Positions 1 to 8,445 of a stretch of DNA of 37,749 bases are shown one piece after another. The position numbers were made by a program, and so were the translations under genes. The notes below the pieces were generated by a model, which was given only the letters and a program-made list of their open reading frames with translations, did no database searches and was not told the DNA's origin. The DNA comes from CAIKOD01 sp035543455. Lineage in GTDB: Archaea > Halobacteriota > Methanomicrobia > Methanomicrobiales > Methanospirillaceae. Positions within the stretch are counted from its first letter, which is position 1. Each line of letters starts with the position of its first letter. The stretch covers positions 1 through 37,749 of the forward strand of contig DATKKE010000021.1 of the NCBI GenBank assembly GCA_035543455.1, given 5' to 3'.

Positions 1-788
1 GCTCCATACGCGACGCTCGCATAAATACGATACGACCAGGGATCGCCATCGGTGAATACCACGACAGGGAGTTTGAACTGCTCATTCATACGGTTTAACA
101 CACGTCGGGTAGAACGGGCCGGCTGACCCTTGAGGTGGACAAGGATGGCTTTGTACTCCTCATCGAAGCCGTTCTCGATGAGACGGGCGTACATACCTCC
201 CGTTTCGATGGCTATGACAAGTTTTGCATCGTGCTTCAGGAAATCAATCGTGTCGACGTTGGTCGGGATCTGGTACCCTGCTTCGCCGACATCGTCACGG
301 CAGTGAATCCGGCGCTCGCCCCTTCGGGTGACTTCTTTCAGTTCGATGGGGCCGAAAATCGTTGCCCCGTCTTCCTCGGGTCTCAGATGAAACGCCTCCC
401 TCTGCAAATCGGTCAGGATCTCCAGGTCCTCGATCAGAAAATTGCTCTCGTCCTGGGCGGAAAATTTGGCTTTTTTCCAGCCTTCGGAGATGTAATACAA
501 TTCTCTCAGCGTAGACGAACGATTTTCCCGGATCTGTTTCTTCAGGAACCAGATCACGAAAGCCATCTTGAGAATATGCAGCGCACTTTTTGCCGAACCG
601 GCGTGGCGCACACTTTCCTTGTCGCCGTATTTCCAGACCTCGCTTCCGTCGTCGTATTCAATATTATGCTTGGTCCTGGTCGGCAGGGAAATAGAGGGGA
701 TCTCCCCCTGTTTCATCTGGCCGTACCAGTTCATGGCAATCTTTAACAGCCGGTCGACTGCCTGGTTATCGCGGTCGGGTTCAGGCAT
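1..788 (-). CDS. top6A: DNA topoisomerase VI subunit A (partial, C-terminus beyond the window)
   Basis: Catalytic DNA-cleaving subunit of the type IIB topoisomerase, an A2B2 complex that relaxes and decatenates DNA. I translated it by hand from an ATG at 788. The 5Y-CAP region carries the active-site tyrosine in RELYYISEGW (Tyr98/Tyr99), and the Toprim domain shows its acidic residues in IAIETGG and in FTDGDPW, followed by YRIYASVAYG just before the window edge. The N-terminal stretch SLPTRTKHNIEYD is typical of archaeal Top6A. About 262 codons are present of an expected ~365. Its ATG overlaps the top6B stop by 8 nt (ATGCCTGA), so the two subunits are probably translationally coupled. Family assignment is near certain. 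Confidence 0.96.
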   Translation of the reverse strand, partial: MPEPDRDNQAVDRLLKIAMNWYGQMKQGEIPSISLPTRTKHNIEYDDGSEVWKYGDKESVRHAGSAKSALHILKMAFVIWFLKKQIRENRSSTLRELYYISEGWKKAKFSAQDESNFLIEDLEILTDLQREAFHLRPEEDGATIFGPIELKEVTRRGERRIHCRDDVGEAGYQIPTNVDTIDFLKHDAKLVIAIETGGMYARLIENGFDEEYKAILVHLKGQPARSTRRVLNRMNEQFKLPVVVFTDGDPWSYRIYASVAYG

Positions 789-2583
789 TGAAGTCCACCA
801 CCACAAGTTTTCCCTCCTCAACACCACGGATGTCGAGATTTCCCCCGCCATTACCGCGGTATGTCGCTTTCCACGAAGTGCCGGGTATTACAGGGACCTG
901 CCACACCCGTGTATATTCGTCATCGAGAGTCGATACAAAATCCGGCGGAGGGCTGATATTCCCGGCTTTTTCATGAGAGGTTTCATACACCGTAACCGTT
1001 CCTTTGAAATCCGTATAGTTATTCAGCTCGATCGTGACGACTCCTTCCGTTACTCTTCTCTTTGCAACAAGTTTTTTCATGATACGTCCTTCGATCGGGG
1101 AAATATCAGGCGGCGGCATTTCGACGATCTCGCTGACCTTGATGGCGATTTCCGGAATGATTGCACAGACTGCACGTGCCCGATCCTCGGCAAGCCGGTT
1201 TTTATCCCGCCGTGAAAGGTACAGTTTGAGCTCACGACCGAGTTCCTGGAGAGCGAGGGTGATTTCCTTCTCGATTTCCGGTATCGATGCAACGGCATCT
1301 TTACTTTCGCTCGTGAACGGGACATTGGTGGAGGCGATATGGACGAGGATCAGGAGAGGCCCGACCGGGAGGCCGGCCTGTTGTATACCGTATGTTTTCC
1401 AGGTTATACCGGCGATGCAGGAGGTGATGGCACATGCCCCCTGCTGGTACATGAGGGGGACCCGGTTCGCGAAGCGTAAGATCTGGGCATTTCCTTCCGC
1501 CGGCAACTTCCCGCCATAGCCTATCGCCGCTTCTACCATGAACGGATGGCCGGAAAAGACCGAACTCGGGCGGGTCCTTGCCCTTACGAAGTCCATCTGG
1601 AATTCTTTTTCCAGGCCCCTTATCATCAGGTCTTCACCGATCGGGGAGAGACAGACCGATGCGGGGGGTGCCGGGACGCTTACCTCCTGCATCGCATCAA
1701 GGAGACGTTTTTGTTCGTCTTTCGTAAGTTTTTCCGCTTTTATCCGGGGGTTAAGTCCGGCGAGTGTGCACATCTCACCGGCAGTCTTCTTTCCAACCCT
1801 GGAAAATCCAAGTACCAGGAAATTTTCCAGGGTATCGGAACTTGCCGCGACCATTCGTGAAAACTGGCCGATCTCGATCCCGTGCGGATGAGGCCGGATC
1901 GCTTTCGGACATGCGATCACTTCGGCACTGACCCGTTCGAATGTCGTAGTTTCATCATCCAGTTCGACCCTGAGACGTGCGTGAGGGTTGACAACCGCAG
2001 TGTAACGAAGATATTCGAGGAGTCTTTTCTTCGCACCGAGGTTACTTTTAAACTCGATCTGCACGCGGGTCCCATGGGTACGGTCCCATTCGATCTCCTC
2101 GTGGCTGATGATTTCCGGCTGATTATCCTCTATATGTATCTGGAGCAGGAACCGGTGTGCCGGGGACCGGGCACCGGTCCTCGAAATAATTATGGTGGGG
2201 GTCCCTGTAGTGAGCTGGGCATACAGGACTGCCGCACTGATCCCTATCCCCTGCTGGCCCCTGCTTTGTTTGATCTGGTGGAACCGGGACCCGTAGAGGA
2301 GCTTCCCGAATACGAACGGCACCTGTTCGGGAACAATCCCGGGCCCGTTATCCTCGACAATAATCCGGAAAACATCACCCGATATCTTCTTGATCCCGAC
2401 ATAGATATCGGGAAGGACTTCTGCCTCCTCGCACGCATCTAGGGCATTGTCAACCGCTTCCTTGACGGTGGTGATCACTCCCCGGGTGGGCGAATCGAAG
2501 CCGAGAAGATGTTTGTTTTTCTCGAAAAATTCTGCGACACTGATACTCCGCTGGGATTTTGCAAGTTCGTCAGCGAGAACCAC
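781..2583 (-). CDS. top6B: DNA topoisomerase VI subunit B
   Basis: ATPase subunit of topoisomerase VI. The GHKL ATP site is clear: N-box EAVDNALDAC (Asn46), VEDNGPGI (Asp78) and the glycine-rich lid SRGQQGIGIS (108-116). A transducer domain follows, and about 70 C-terminal residues rich in beta strand resemble the Ig-like extension of methanogen Top6B. I chose the GTG at 2583 (600 aa): GAGGTG lies 6-11 nt upstream and the protein then begins just before ELAKSQRSISVAEFFEKNK, the usual family start. An ATG at 2634 would add 17 residues and overlap hisS by 65 nt. With the GTG start the overlap with the hisS stop is 14 nt. Confidence 0.96.
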   Translation of the reverse strand: MVLADELAKSQRSISVAEFFEKNKHLLGFDSPTRGVITTVKEAVDNALDACEEAEVLPDIYVGIKKISGDVFRIIVEDNGPGIVPEQVPFVFGKLLYGSRFHQIKQSRGQQGIGISAAVLYAQLTTGTPTIIISRTGARSPAHRFLLQIHIEDNQPEIISHEEIEWDRTHGTRVQIEFKSNLGAKKRLLEYLRYTAVVNPHARLRVELDDETTTFERVSAEVIACPKAIRPHPHGIEIGQFSRMVAASSDTLENFLVLGFSRVGKKTAGEMCTLAGLNPRIKAEKLTKDEQKRLLDAMQEVSVPAPPASVCLSPIGEDLMIRGLEKEFQMDFVRARTRPSSVFSGHPFMVEAAIGYGGKLPAEGNAQILRFANRVPLMYQQGACAITSCIAGITWKTYGIQQAGLPVGPLLILVHIASTNVPFTSESKDAVASIPEIEKEITLALQELGRELKLYLSRRDKNRLAEDRARAVCAIIPEIAIKVSEIVEMPPPDISPIEGRIMKKLVAKRRVTEGVVTIELNNYTDFKGTVTVYETSHEKAGNISPPPDFVSTLDDEYTRVWQVPVIPGTSWKATYRGNGGGNLDIRGVEEGKLVVVDFNA

Positions 2584-3802
2584 GTGTTTCCACCTCGCGA
2601 ACAGCATCGGAAACCGAATATTCTGCCTGGTCACCCGTTTTTAGATCCTTAAGCGTAACAGTACCTGCCCTGAGTTCCCGCTCACCGACAATGACGATGA
2701 CATTCGCCGATTTCGAGGCATGGGCGATCTGTGCACCGATTCCACGCCCCATGACATCGGCTTCCGCCCTTATACCATACGCCCTGAATTCCTGTGCGAC
2801 GCGGACAGCATGTATTCTGGCTTCGGGTGTATACACTATTCCTACTGCCATCCCGGGTTTTTCCACTGGTTCTCCAAGTGCAACCATCACCCGGTCGAAT
2901 CCGACTGCAAACCCGGACGAAGGGACATCGTCTCCACCGAGGACCTGGGCAAGGTGATACGCCCCGCCTCCAAGGATCTGGTTTTCTGCACCGAGATTTT
3001 CGGCAAACGCTTCGAATACCGTTCCGGTATAATAATCGAGACCTCTGGCGATCCCGGGATCGAGGGTATATTCTGTACCGGCCTCGTCAAGAATGTCAAG
3101 GATTTCGGTAATCCTCCCTGTTTCCGGGATCTCTCCAGTTATCGATACGACTTCATCCAGGGTCCTGCAGCCCGGTAACACGCTCAGGGATTCGAAAAGG
3201 TCTTCTTTTCCGGACAGGGCAAGATAATTTTTAAGCCCCGGGTAATCCTTTTTATCGAGGTAACGCATGGCATCCCGTTGTTCAACCGACGGCAGGCCGG
3301 TAAGAAGGGACTTCATAAAACTCAGGTGACCGACATGGAGGTCAAACCCGATCCCGGTTGATCTCAGGATTTCATCGGCGAGCATAATCACTTCTGCATC
3401 CCCGATCGCAGTGTCGGAACCGATAAGTTCGACGCCAAACTGCCAGAACTGCCGATACCTGCCTTTCTGGGGGCGTTCATAGCGGAAACAGTCTGCAAAA
3501 TAGAACCAGCGAAGGGGTTTAGGTGCTACCTTTGCCTCATTAAGGTACATTCGCTGCACGGCCGCAGTGATTTCCGGACGCAGGGCGAGCATCCGACCTC
3601 CCTTGTCCTCGAATACGTACATCTCTTCGATAATCCCCTGGCCTGAGCGTGCGGTAAACAGTTCGAGTTCCTCGAATTCCGGTGTGCAGACTTCACGATA
3701 ACCCCATAGCGACGCCTTACCCCGCATCAACTGTTCTACGGTCCTCCTGTGCTCCATTTCGGACGGGAGAAAATCCCTGGTCCCTCTCGGTCGTTGAATC
3801 AT
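2570..3802 (-). CDS. hisS: histidyl-tRNA synthetase
   Basis: Charges tRNA-His in the cytoplasm. It is a class II synthetase of 410 aa, the normal length. It opens with RPRGTRDFLPSEM, has the motif 2 region FRYERPQKGRYRQFWQ, and the HisRS signature ARGLDYYTGTVFEAF near residue 265. The second signature reads LGGGAYH rather than the bacterial GGGRYD. A C-terminal anticodon-binding domain follows from about residue 325. GGGAGAAG lies 8 nt upstream of the ATG. It is followed without a gap by top6B and top6A and preceded at 34 nt by a small membrane-protein gene on the same strand, so the four probably form one operon. Confidence 0.96.
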   Translation of the reverse strand: MIQRPRGTRDFLPSEMEHRRTVEQLMRGKASLWGYREVCTPEFEELELFTARSGQGIIEEMYVFEDKGGRMLALRPEITAAVQRMYLNEAKVAPKPLRWFYFADCFRYERPQKGRYRQFWQFGVELIGSDTAIGDAEVIMLADEILRSTGIGFDLHVGHLSFMKSLLTGLPSVEQRDAMRYLDKKDYPGLKNYLALSGKEDLFESLSVLPGCRTLDEVVSITGEIPETGRITEILDILDEAGTEYTLDPGIARGLDYYTGTVFEAFAENLGAENQILGGGAYHLAQVLGGDDVPSSGFAVGFDRVMVALGEPVEKPGMAVGIVYTPEARIHAVRVAQEFRAYGIRAEADVMGRGIGAQIAHASKSANVIVIVGERELRAGTVTLKDLKTGDQAEYSVSDAVREVETRGSR

Positions 3803-3836
3803 GCGTCTTCTCCCTTTATGGAACCTGTTGATCGAA

Positions 3837-4151
3837 TTACTTCTTTTTTACCGGCCTGACCGAACCGGTAAACCGTTCCCACATAGTTTCGTTGTTCCAT
3901 ATCTTCTCCTTTTTATTCCTCTCCTGGAGAAACAGGGCAGCCATAATGATCCCTATTCCCACAACTTCAATACCGCTGTACGTTAGTGCGATGAGCAACC
4001 CGAATGTTGCAAGAGCTCCATAAAGGACCCCATCATATGCCGCTTTTCTGTAACCAGGCAGTCCGGTCAGATAGAATATCCGGATATCACGCAACCAGAG
4101 GAAAATTACCGCAATTTCCCCGAATAATGCGACATATACCAGATAGCTCAT
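3837..4151 (-). CDS. small integral membrane protein, function unknown
   Basis: I do not recognise this 104-aa protein. It has about three hydrophobic segments (residues 2-20, 41-60 and 61-77), and a basic tail ending RPVKKK that is probably cytoplasmic. The short polar loop between the first two segments contains LPGYRKAAYDG. It lies 34 nt upstream of hisS on the same strand and probably leads that operon. It is divergent from larB, and its promoter overlaps larB's. The length and clean membrane pattern make it a believable gene, but its product cannot be named from sequence. Confidence 0.7.
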   Translation of the reverse strand: MSYLVYVALFGEIAVIFLWLRDIRIFYLTGLPGYRKAAYDGVLYGALATFGLLIALTYSGIEVVGIGIIMAALFLQERNKKEKIWNNETMWERFTGSVRPVKKK

Positions 4152-4161
4152 ATGGATGCAG

Positions 4162-4196
4162 GTATATTATACGCGAGACCATATCTTTATTATCAA
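4162..4196. promoter_or_regulatory. overlapping divergent promoters of larB and the membrane-protein gene
   Basis: The 48-nt gap between the divergent genes holds an 11-bp palindrome, GTATATTATAC (4162-4172), correctly placed as a TATA box for a transcript starting near 4193, only a few nt before the larB ATG at 4200. On the minus strand an AT-rich box at about 4185-4196 is placed for a start near 4164, upstream of the ATG at 4151. Each promoter overlies the other's start region, so the two transcripts may compete. This is read by eye from spacing. Confidence 0.45.
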
Positions 4197-4199
4197 ACC

Positions 4200-4982
4200 A
4201 TGCAACCGAATCACATGATACGGGAGATCCTGAGCAACCTCAATGAGGGAGAGATCTCTCTCGAAGAGGCGGTTAAAGAAATAGAAGGGCTCAGAATCGA
4301 TATGGTCGGTGAGATCGCTAGGCTCGACACCGGCCGGCCCGTCAGATGCGGTATTCCCGAAGTGATCCTTGCTGAAGGGAAAGCACCGGCCCATCTTGCT
4401 GAAATCGCAAAAAAGCAGGTTGAATCCAGGGGCAGATGTATAATATCGCGGTTGCATCCGGAACATGCGGGAGCGGTCAGAGCACTTTGTGACCTGAAGG
4501 GTATCAGGTCTTCCCTCCATGAAGCAGCGAACATGCTGGTGCTGGCTCGTGATGAGGACGGGGAACCACAAAAGACCGGGGGAGTTGTAGGTATTGTTAC
4601 CGCCGGCACTTCGGATATCGGCGTTGCCGAAGAAGCGAGAGTGATTGCGGAAGAGATGGGATGCACGGTTCTTACCGCCTACGATGTCGGGGCTGCAGGA
4701 ATACACCGCCTGTTCCCTGCCATCAGGGATCTTCTTGATGCGCATGTATTTGTCGTGGCCGCGGGTCGCGAAGGTACGCTCCCTGCCGTTGTCGCGGGAC
4801 TTGTGGACAGGCCTGTGATAGGGGTGCCGGTAAGCAGCGGGTACGGTTATATGGGGCAGGGAAGGGCTGCCCTTGCAAGTATGCTCCAGTCGTGCTCGGT
4901 CATCGGCGTTGTCAATATCGATGCCGGGTTCACTGCCGGTGCATTTGCTGCGAGGATCGCAAATATGGTCGTGAGAGCGTGA
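4200..4982 (+). CDS. larB: nickel-pincer cofactor biosynthesis protein LarB
   Basis: LarB carboxylates the pyridine ring of nicotinic acid adenine dinucleotide (NaAD) and releases AMP, giving the dicarboxylated mononucleotide from which the nickel-pincer (NPN) cofactor is built. The C-terminal half has the PurE-like fold: GIVTAGTSDIGVAEEA, YDVGAAGIHRL, VVAAGREGTLPAVVAGL and the loop SGYGYMGQGRAAL. The N-terminal region MIREILSNLNEGEISLEEA matches the family start, so the ATG at 4215 is as likely as 4200. An in-frame ATG also lies at 4152, which I rejected as upstream of the probable transcription start. It overlaps nadM by 4 nt (GTGA). LarC and LarE are not in this window. Confidence 0.92.
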   Translation: MQPNHMIREILSNLNEGEISLEEAVKEIEGLRIDMVGEIARLDTGRPVRCGIPEVILAEGKAPAHLAEIAKKQVESRGRCIISRLHPEHAGAVRALCDLKGIRSSLHEAANMLVLARDEDGEPQKTGGVVGIVTAGTSDIGVAEEARVIAEEMGCTVLTAYDVGAAGIHRLFPAIRDLLDAHVFVVAAGREGTLPAVVAGLVDRPVIGVPVSSGYGYMGQGRAALASMLQSCSVIGVVNIDAGFTAGAFAARIANMVVRA

Positions 4983-5485
4983 GCAGGGCATTTTATATCG
5001 GAAGGTTCCAGCCGTATCATACAGGACACCAGACGGTGCTTGAACACATCGCAGATGAAGCCGATGAAATAGTGATCGGGGTGGGCACAGCCCAACTAAG
5101 CCATGAACTCGAAAATCCGTTTACCGCAGGCGAACGGGTTCTTATGATTACAACTGCTCTTGACGGCCTGGGCTGCCCTTTTTACGTGATCCCTATCGAA
5201 GATATCAGGCGGAATGCCCTGTGGGTGGCCCACGTCCGTGCCATGACCCCGCCATTCGATACCGTGTATTCCAGCAACCCGCTCGTCATAAGGCTGTTCG
5301 GCGAAGCGGGAATTCCGGTCAGCTCGCCTTCGATGTATGAACGAGCGACGCACAGCGGGACTGAGATCCGAAGGAGGATGCTGGCGGGAGAACCCTGGGA
5401 ATCTCTTGTTCCGGCCCGGGTTGTGAGGGTGATCCGGGAGATAGACGGAGTCGGACGTCTCCGCGAGATAGCGGGGGACGATTAA
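4979..5485 (+). CDS. nadM: archaeal nicotinamide-nucleotide adenylyltransferase
   Basis: Joins NMN (or NaMN) with ATP to give NAD (or NaAD). The nucleotidylyltransferase signature is at the N-terminus, GRFQPYHTGH (8-17). The downstream loop SGTEIRRRM corresponds to the conserved ISxTxxR-type motif that holds ATP phosphates. At 168 aa it has normal length for the archaeal NadM family. I chose the GTG at 4979 because the protein then starts directly with the Rossmann strand SRAFYIG. An ATG at 4892 would add 29 residues of Cys/Arg-rich frame-shifted larB sequence. The GTG shares four nucleotides with the larB stop, so translation is probably coupled. Confidence 0.94.
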   Translation: MSRAFYIGRFQPYHTGHQTVLEHIADEADEIVIGVGTAQLSHELENPFTAGERVLMITTALDGLGCPFYVIPIEDIRRNALWVAHVRAMTPPFDTVYSSNPLVIRLFGEAGIPVSSPSMYERATHSGTEIRRRMLAGEPWESLVPARVVRVIREIDGVGRLREIAGDD

Positions 5486-5581
5486 AGCAGGACCCGTGCC
5501 CGGGACCATGCCGGTGATCGGAGCCGGTATACATTTTACCCGGGGAAAGGATGTCTTTCATTAGGACAGAACGTGGTATGA

Positions 5582-6883
5582 ATGTTTAAAAAATTCAAGG
5601 ACCTGTTCTTGAAAGAGGAGCAGCAACCGAGACAGATGAGTATTTCCGACATTCCCGGATGGCTGGATTCCGAAATGAAAAAAATCAGGGAACACGAGGA
5701 GATAAAGGTATCCGGCTCGCGGGGACCGGTTATGCAGGCCATCTCTACACTGAAGGAGATGGTCCCAGAACTTGGCACAGGCGATCATGAAGGGACCGGG
5801 TTTGCAAAACTGGAGAAAGTTGCTGAAAATTCCCTGCCCCTCTACAAAAAATCCATGATGTCCGCATTATCCCGGCCTTTTCCTGAGAAGACGCAGGAAT
5901 TTTACCACGCAGTGGCTGAATGTCTCAAAGGGTGCATCAAATCCTCCCAGGGCCCAGGGCGTTATCTTGTCCGGGTATTTCCCGAGGAGATGAAACTGAT
6001 ACAGGCCGAAGTGTCACGGCTGGGAAAAGAAGTCAATGCAATGAACCCTGTTTTTGCAGAATCAAGGTTAAAACATGCATCGCTCGAAAAAATCGGGACC
6101 ATTCATCATTCATTGATCAGGATGGTACGTGAGCATGACGATCTGGAGAAAAAGATGCCAGATCTCCTGGATGAATCTGCACAACTCGGAAAGGAGGAGG
6201 AGGAACTCTCTATAAAGGTTAAAGCCGCGGGCGATGATCCGCGTTTCCTCCGTTATACCGACCTGATGTGGAATGAGCAGGAAGTCCTGCGGGACCGTGA
6301 GAGGCTGGGTGCTGAAATGGCCGTCCTGTCAGGAATGGTAGTCCATGTGATGAGGAGGGCCGAGAAAGTGGCCCATAAAGACCGGAACGATCTCCTCGGA
6401 AAAAAGATCCATGTACTTGCCGAAACCCTTTCAAAAAACGAAATGCCAGCCGCCAATGATCTTCTCCCAATGATATCTGGAGTACTCCCGCCGGTAATCG
6501 ATATGGTGGCGTCCGGAGAAATCACGCTCAAAAACAGGGACGAACAGGAATTTTTCACGAACAGCCCGGTCCTTCCCTCCCGCCTGGAGGAACTATACCG
6601 GAAGTCAGATGAAATCGACCGCCGGATAAGGGATATCAGGGAACAGATCGGGAATGACACGTTTATCCTTGAGAAAGAAGCCCTTGAAAAGCGATATAAG
6701 CAGAAAAAATCAGAATATCACGAGAACGAACGAAATATAATTGATTCGCGTCAGAAAATAGATACAACCGCACAGGAAATTCCCGAGCTAATCCAGCAGA
6801 TCGAAGAGCATATAAGCCAGTATTCAGGCCAGAATATCAGCATATCTGTTCCAGTGACAGGGCAGGCGGATGAGTCCTCCTGA
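5582..6883 (+). CDS. long coiled-coil protein of unknown function
   Basis: I do not recognise this 433-aa protein. It has no signal peptide and no membrane segment. The first 60 residues are lysine-rich and include SDIPGWLDSEMKKI. Residues about 130-270 and 320-420 are strongly helical with charged heptad-like runs (for example KEEEELSIKV, SDEIDRRIRDIREQI and LEKRYKQKKSEYHENER), suggesting two long coiled coils separated by a helical segment. There are few cysteines or aromatics and no nucleotide-binding motif. It stands alone, 97 nt after nadM and convergent with cobQ. A structural, cytoskeletal or scaffold role is possible, but that is only inference from shape. Confidence 0.8.
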   Translation: MFKKFKDLFLKEEQQPRQMSISDIPGWLDSEMKKIREHEEIKVSGSRGPVMQAISTLKEMVPELGTGDHEGTGFAKLEKVAENSLPLYKKSMMSALSRPFPEKTQEFYHAVAECLKGCIKSSQGPGRYLVRVFPEEMKLIQAEVSRLGKEVNAMNPVFAESRLKHASLEKIGTIHHSLIRMVREHDDLEKKMPDLLDESAQLGKEEEELSIKVKAAGDDPRFLRYTDLMWNEQEVLRDRERLGAEMAVLSGMVVHVMRRAEKVAHKDRNDLLGKKIHVLAETLSKNEMPAANDLLPMISGVLPPVIDMVASGEITLKNRDEQEFFTNSPVLPSRLEELYRKSDEIDRRIRDIREQIGNDTFILEKEALEKRYKQKKSEYHENERNIIDSRQKIDTTAQEIPELIQQIEEHISQYSGQNISISVPVTGQADESS

Positions 6884-6900
6884 GGAAACAAGTCTTTTTT
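6875..6900 (+). terminator. hairpin and T-run after the coiled-coil gene
   Basis: A short stem (TCCT and AGGA around 6875-6886) overlaps the end of the coding sequence and is followed by six T residues at 6895-6900, where the convergent cobQ gene ends. Archaeal termination depends mainly on U-runs, so the T-run is the more meaningful part. Confidence 0.4.
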
Positions 6901-8387
6901 CACTGTCCCTTCTGTCGGTTTTCTGAAATGCTGATACCGGGATTTTCCTTAAATATGCGAACCACCTCGTCCATGTTGATATGTTGTTCGAAAAGGTTTG
7001 CAAGTTCGTCATAGTGATCGTAGTGACCATTCTTGTCTATCGGCGTGAAATGCTCCCCTTTTTTGTTATAAAGGAACGAAAGGAGAGCATTAACGGCCCC
7101 GGGGTTGGTAAGGAGGCCATGCATGTAGGTGCCGATTACGATACCGTCGTCGGATACCGCACCCTCGGCATCGAACGCCGGCCGGTCATGACCCCGTTCG
7201 GTGGTGCCCATGTGGATTTCATATCCTTCAACCGCTCCCATTCCGGATAATATCGGCGAATACGGATTCGCCTGATGGACGACCCTGATAGTATGTTTTT
7301 CGTAACCGGTAAACCGCGTCACACCGTCCAGGAGTCCCAGGCCTGGGTAACTGCCCTCTTTCGATTCAACTCCCGAATCATGAATCTCCTTTCCAAGCAT
7401 CTGGAATCCACCGCAAATCCCGATAACAGGGACCCCGGATTCCCGTGCACGGATAATCTCATTCACGGTGCCACGATGGTGCATTTCCCCGAGGTCCTCA
7501 ATGGTATTTTTTGTTCCGGGAATGATGATGCAGTCGTACCCGGAAAGATTCGCTCCGGGCGGCACATAGGTAACCGAGCTGTACCGCTCGAGGAGTTCGA
7601 AATCGGTAAAATTCGATATATGCGGGAGCCTGATTACGGCAATCCTGACCGGATAGTTGCCGGTTTTTTTATCCCCGAGCGAGAGGGAATCCTCGCTTGG
7701 AAGGGGTATGTCGAAATACGGCAGTATACCGAGAACGGGTACCCCTGTCAGCTGTTCGATCATCTCGGTACCCGGAGAAAAAATCCCCGGATCGCCCCGG
7801 AACTTGTTGATGATGATACCTCTGACAAGGCTCCTGATTTTGGGGGGTAAAAGTTCAAGGGTCCCGTATACCGAGGCGAACACTCCGCCCCGTTCAATGT
7901 CGGCAACGAGGATAATGGGAAAATTGAGTACCTCTGAAAGCCTGATATTGGCGATGTCGCGCGAATAGAGATTTATTTCGGCTGCTCCCCCCGCCCCCTC
8001 GACAACAATGTTCCCATACTGCCTGCAAAGCCGGTCTGCAGCAGCAAGAGCCACCATGAGCAGGTGATCGGTTTCTTTATAGTATTCGGCAATGACCACA
8101 TCCTTGTACGGATGCCCGAGGAGAACGACCTGTGATACCATTTCCCCCTTCGGCTTCAGGAGGATCGGGTTCATGTCGGCCCCGGGAATTATTTTTGCCG
8201 CGAATGCCTGCATCGCCTGGGCTATCCCGATTTCACAGCCGTCAGGAGTCACATAAGAGTTAAGGCTCATATTCTGGGATTTAAAGGGCGCTACCGTTAT
8301 GCCCCTGTTTACCAGGGCCCTGCAAAGGGCGGCAACGATCGTACTTTTACCGGTATGGGAAGCAGTACCCAGGACAATTACTGACAT
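6900..8387 (-). CDS. cobQ: cobyric acid synthase (glutamine-dependent)
   Basis: Amidates four side chains of adenosylcobyrinic acid a,c-diamide, using glutamine and ATP, to give adenosylcobyric acid in corrinoid synthesis. The N-terminal dethiobiotin-synthetase-like ATPase has the loop GTASHTGKST (7-16) and the family stretch PFKSQNMSLNSY. The C-terminal class I glutamine amidotransferase domain has the nucleophile Cys325 in GICGGFQMLG and its catalytic His423 in TYMHGLL. At 495 aa it is full length. The archaeal name cbiP is often used for the same enzyme. It is divergent from the B12-dependent ribonucleotide reductase gene across 58 nt. Confidence 0.96.
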   Translation of the reverse strand: MSVIVLGTASHTGKSTIVAALCRALVNRGITVAPFKSQNMSLNSYVTPDGCEIGIAQAMQAFAAKIIPGADMNPILLKPKGEMVSQVVLLGHPYKDVVIAEYYKETDHLLMVALAAADRLCRQYGNIVVEGAGGAAEINLYSRDIANIRLSEVLNFPIILVADIERGGVFASVYGTLELLPPKIRSLVRGIIINKFRGDPGIFSPGTEMIEQLTGVPVLGILPYFDIPLPSEDSLSLGDKKTGNYPVRIAVIRLPHISNFTDFELLERYSSVTYVPPGANLSGYDCIIIPGTKNTIEDLGEMHHRGTVNEIIRARESGVPVIGICGGFQMLGKEIHDSGVESKEGSYPGLGLLDGVTRFTGYEKHTIRVVHQANPYSPILSGMGAVEGYEIHMGTTERGHDRPAFDAEGAVSDDGIVIGTYMHGLLTNPGAVNALLSFLYNKKGEHFTPIDKNGHYDHYDELANLFEQHINMDEVVRIFKENPGISISENRQKGQ

Positions 8388-8410
8388 CTGAACAGCTTAG
8401 ATGTATGTGT

Positions 8411-8424
8411 GAATTTTAAATAAC
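8411..8424. promoter_or_regulatory. shared AT-rich promoter box between cobQ and nrdJ
   Basis: Only 58 nt separate the two divergent start codons. They contain one clearly AT-rich box, GAATTTTAAATAAC, which reads as a TATA box in both directions (TTTTAAATA on plus, TATTTAAAA on minus). The usual 25-nt offset would start transcription within a few nucleotides of nrdJ's ATG at 8446 and of cobQ's ATG at 8387, giving very short or leaderless transcripts. No B12 riboswitch fits in so little space. Confidence 0.5.
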
Positions 8425-8445
8425 ATGGATGTTCTGTATCGGTAA

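Noticed and set aside
135..1215. Plus-strand frames over topoisomerase VI genes
   Set aside because: They are shadows of the strongly supported minus-strand top6A and top6B.
2583..2634. Longer top6B start (ATG at 2634)
   Set aside because: It would overlap hisS by 65 nt; the GTG at 2583 has a good ribosome binding site and matches the family start.
8388..8445. Cobalamin riboswitch between cobQ and nrdJ
   Set aside because: Only 58 nt separate the start codons, too short for a cobalamin aptamer.
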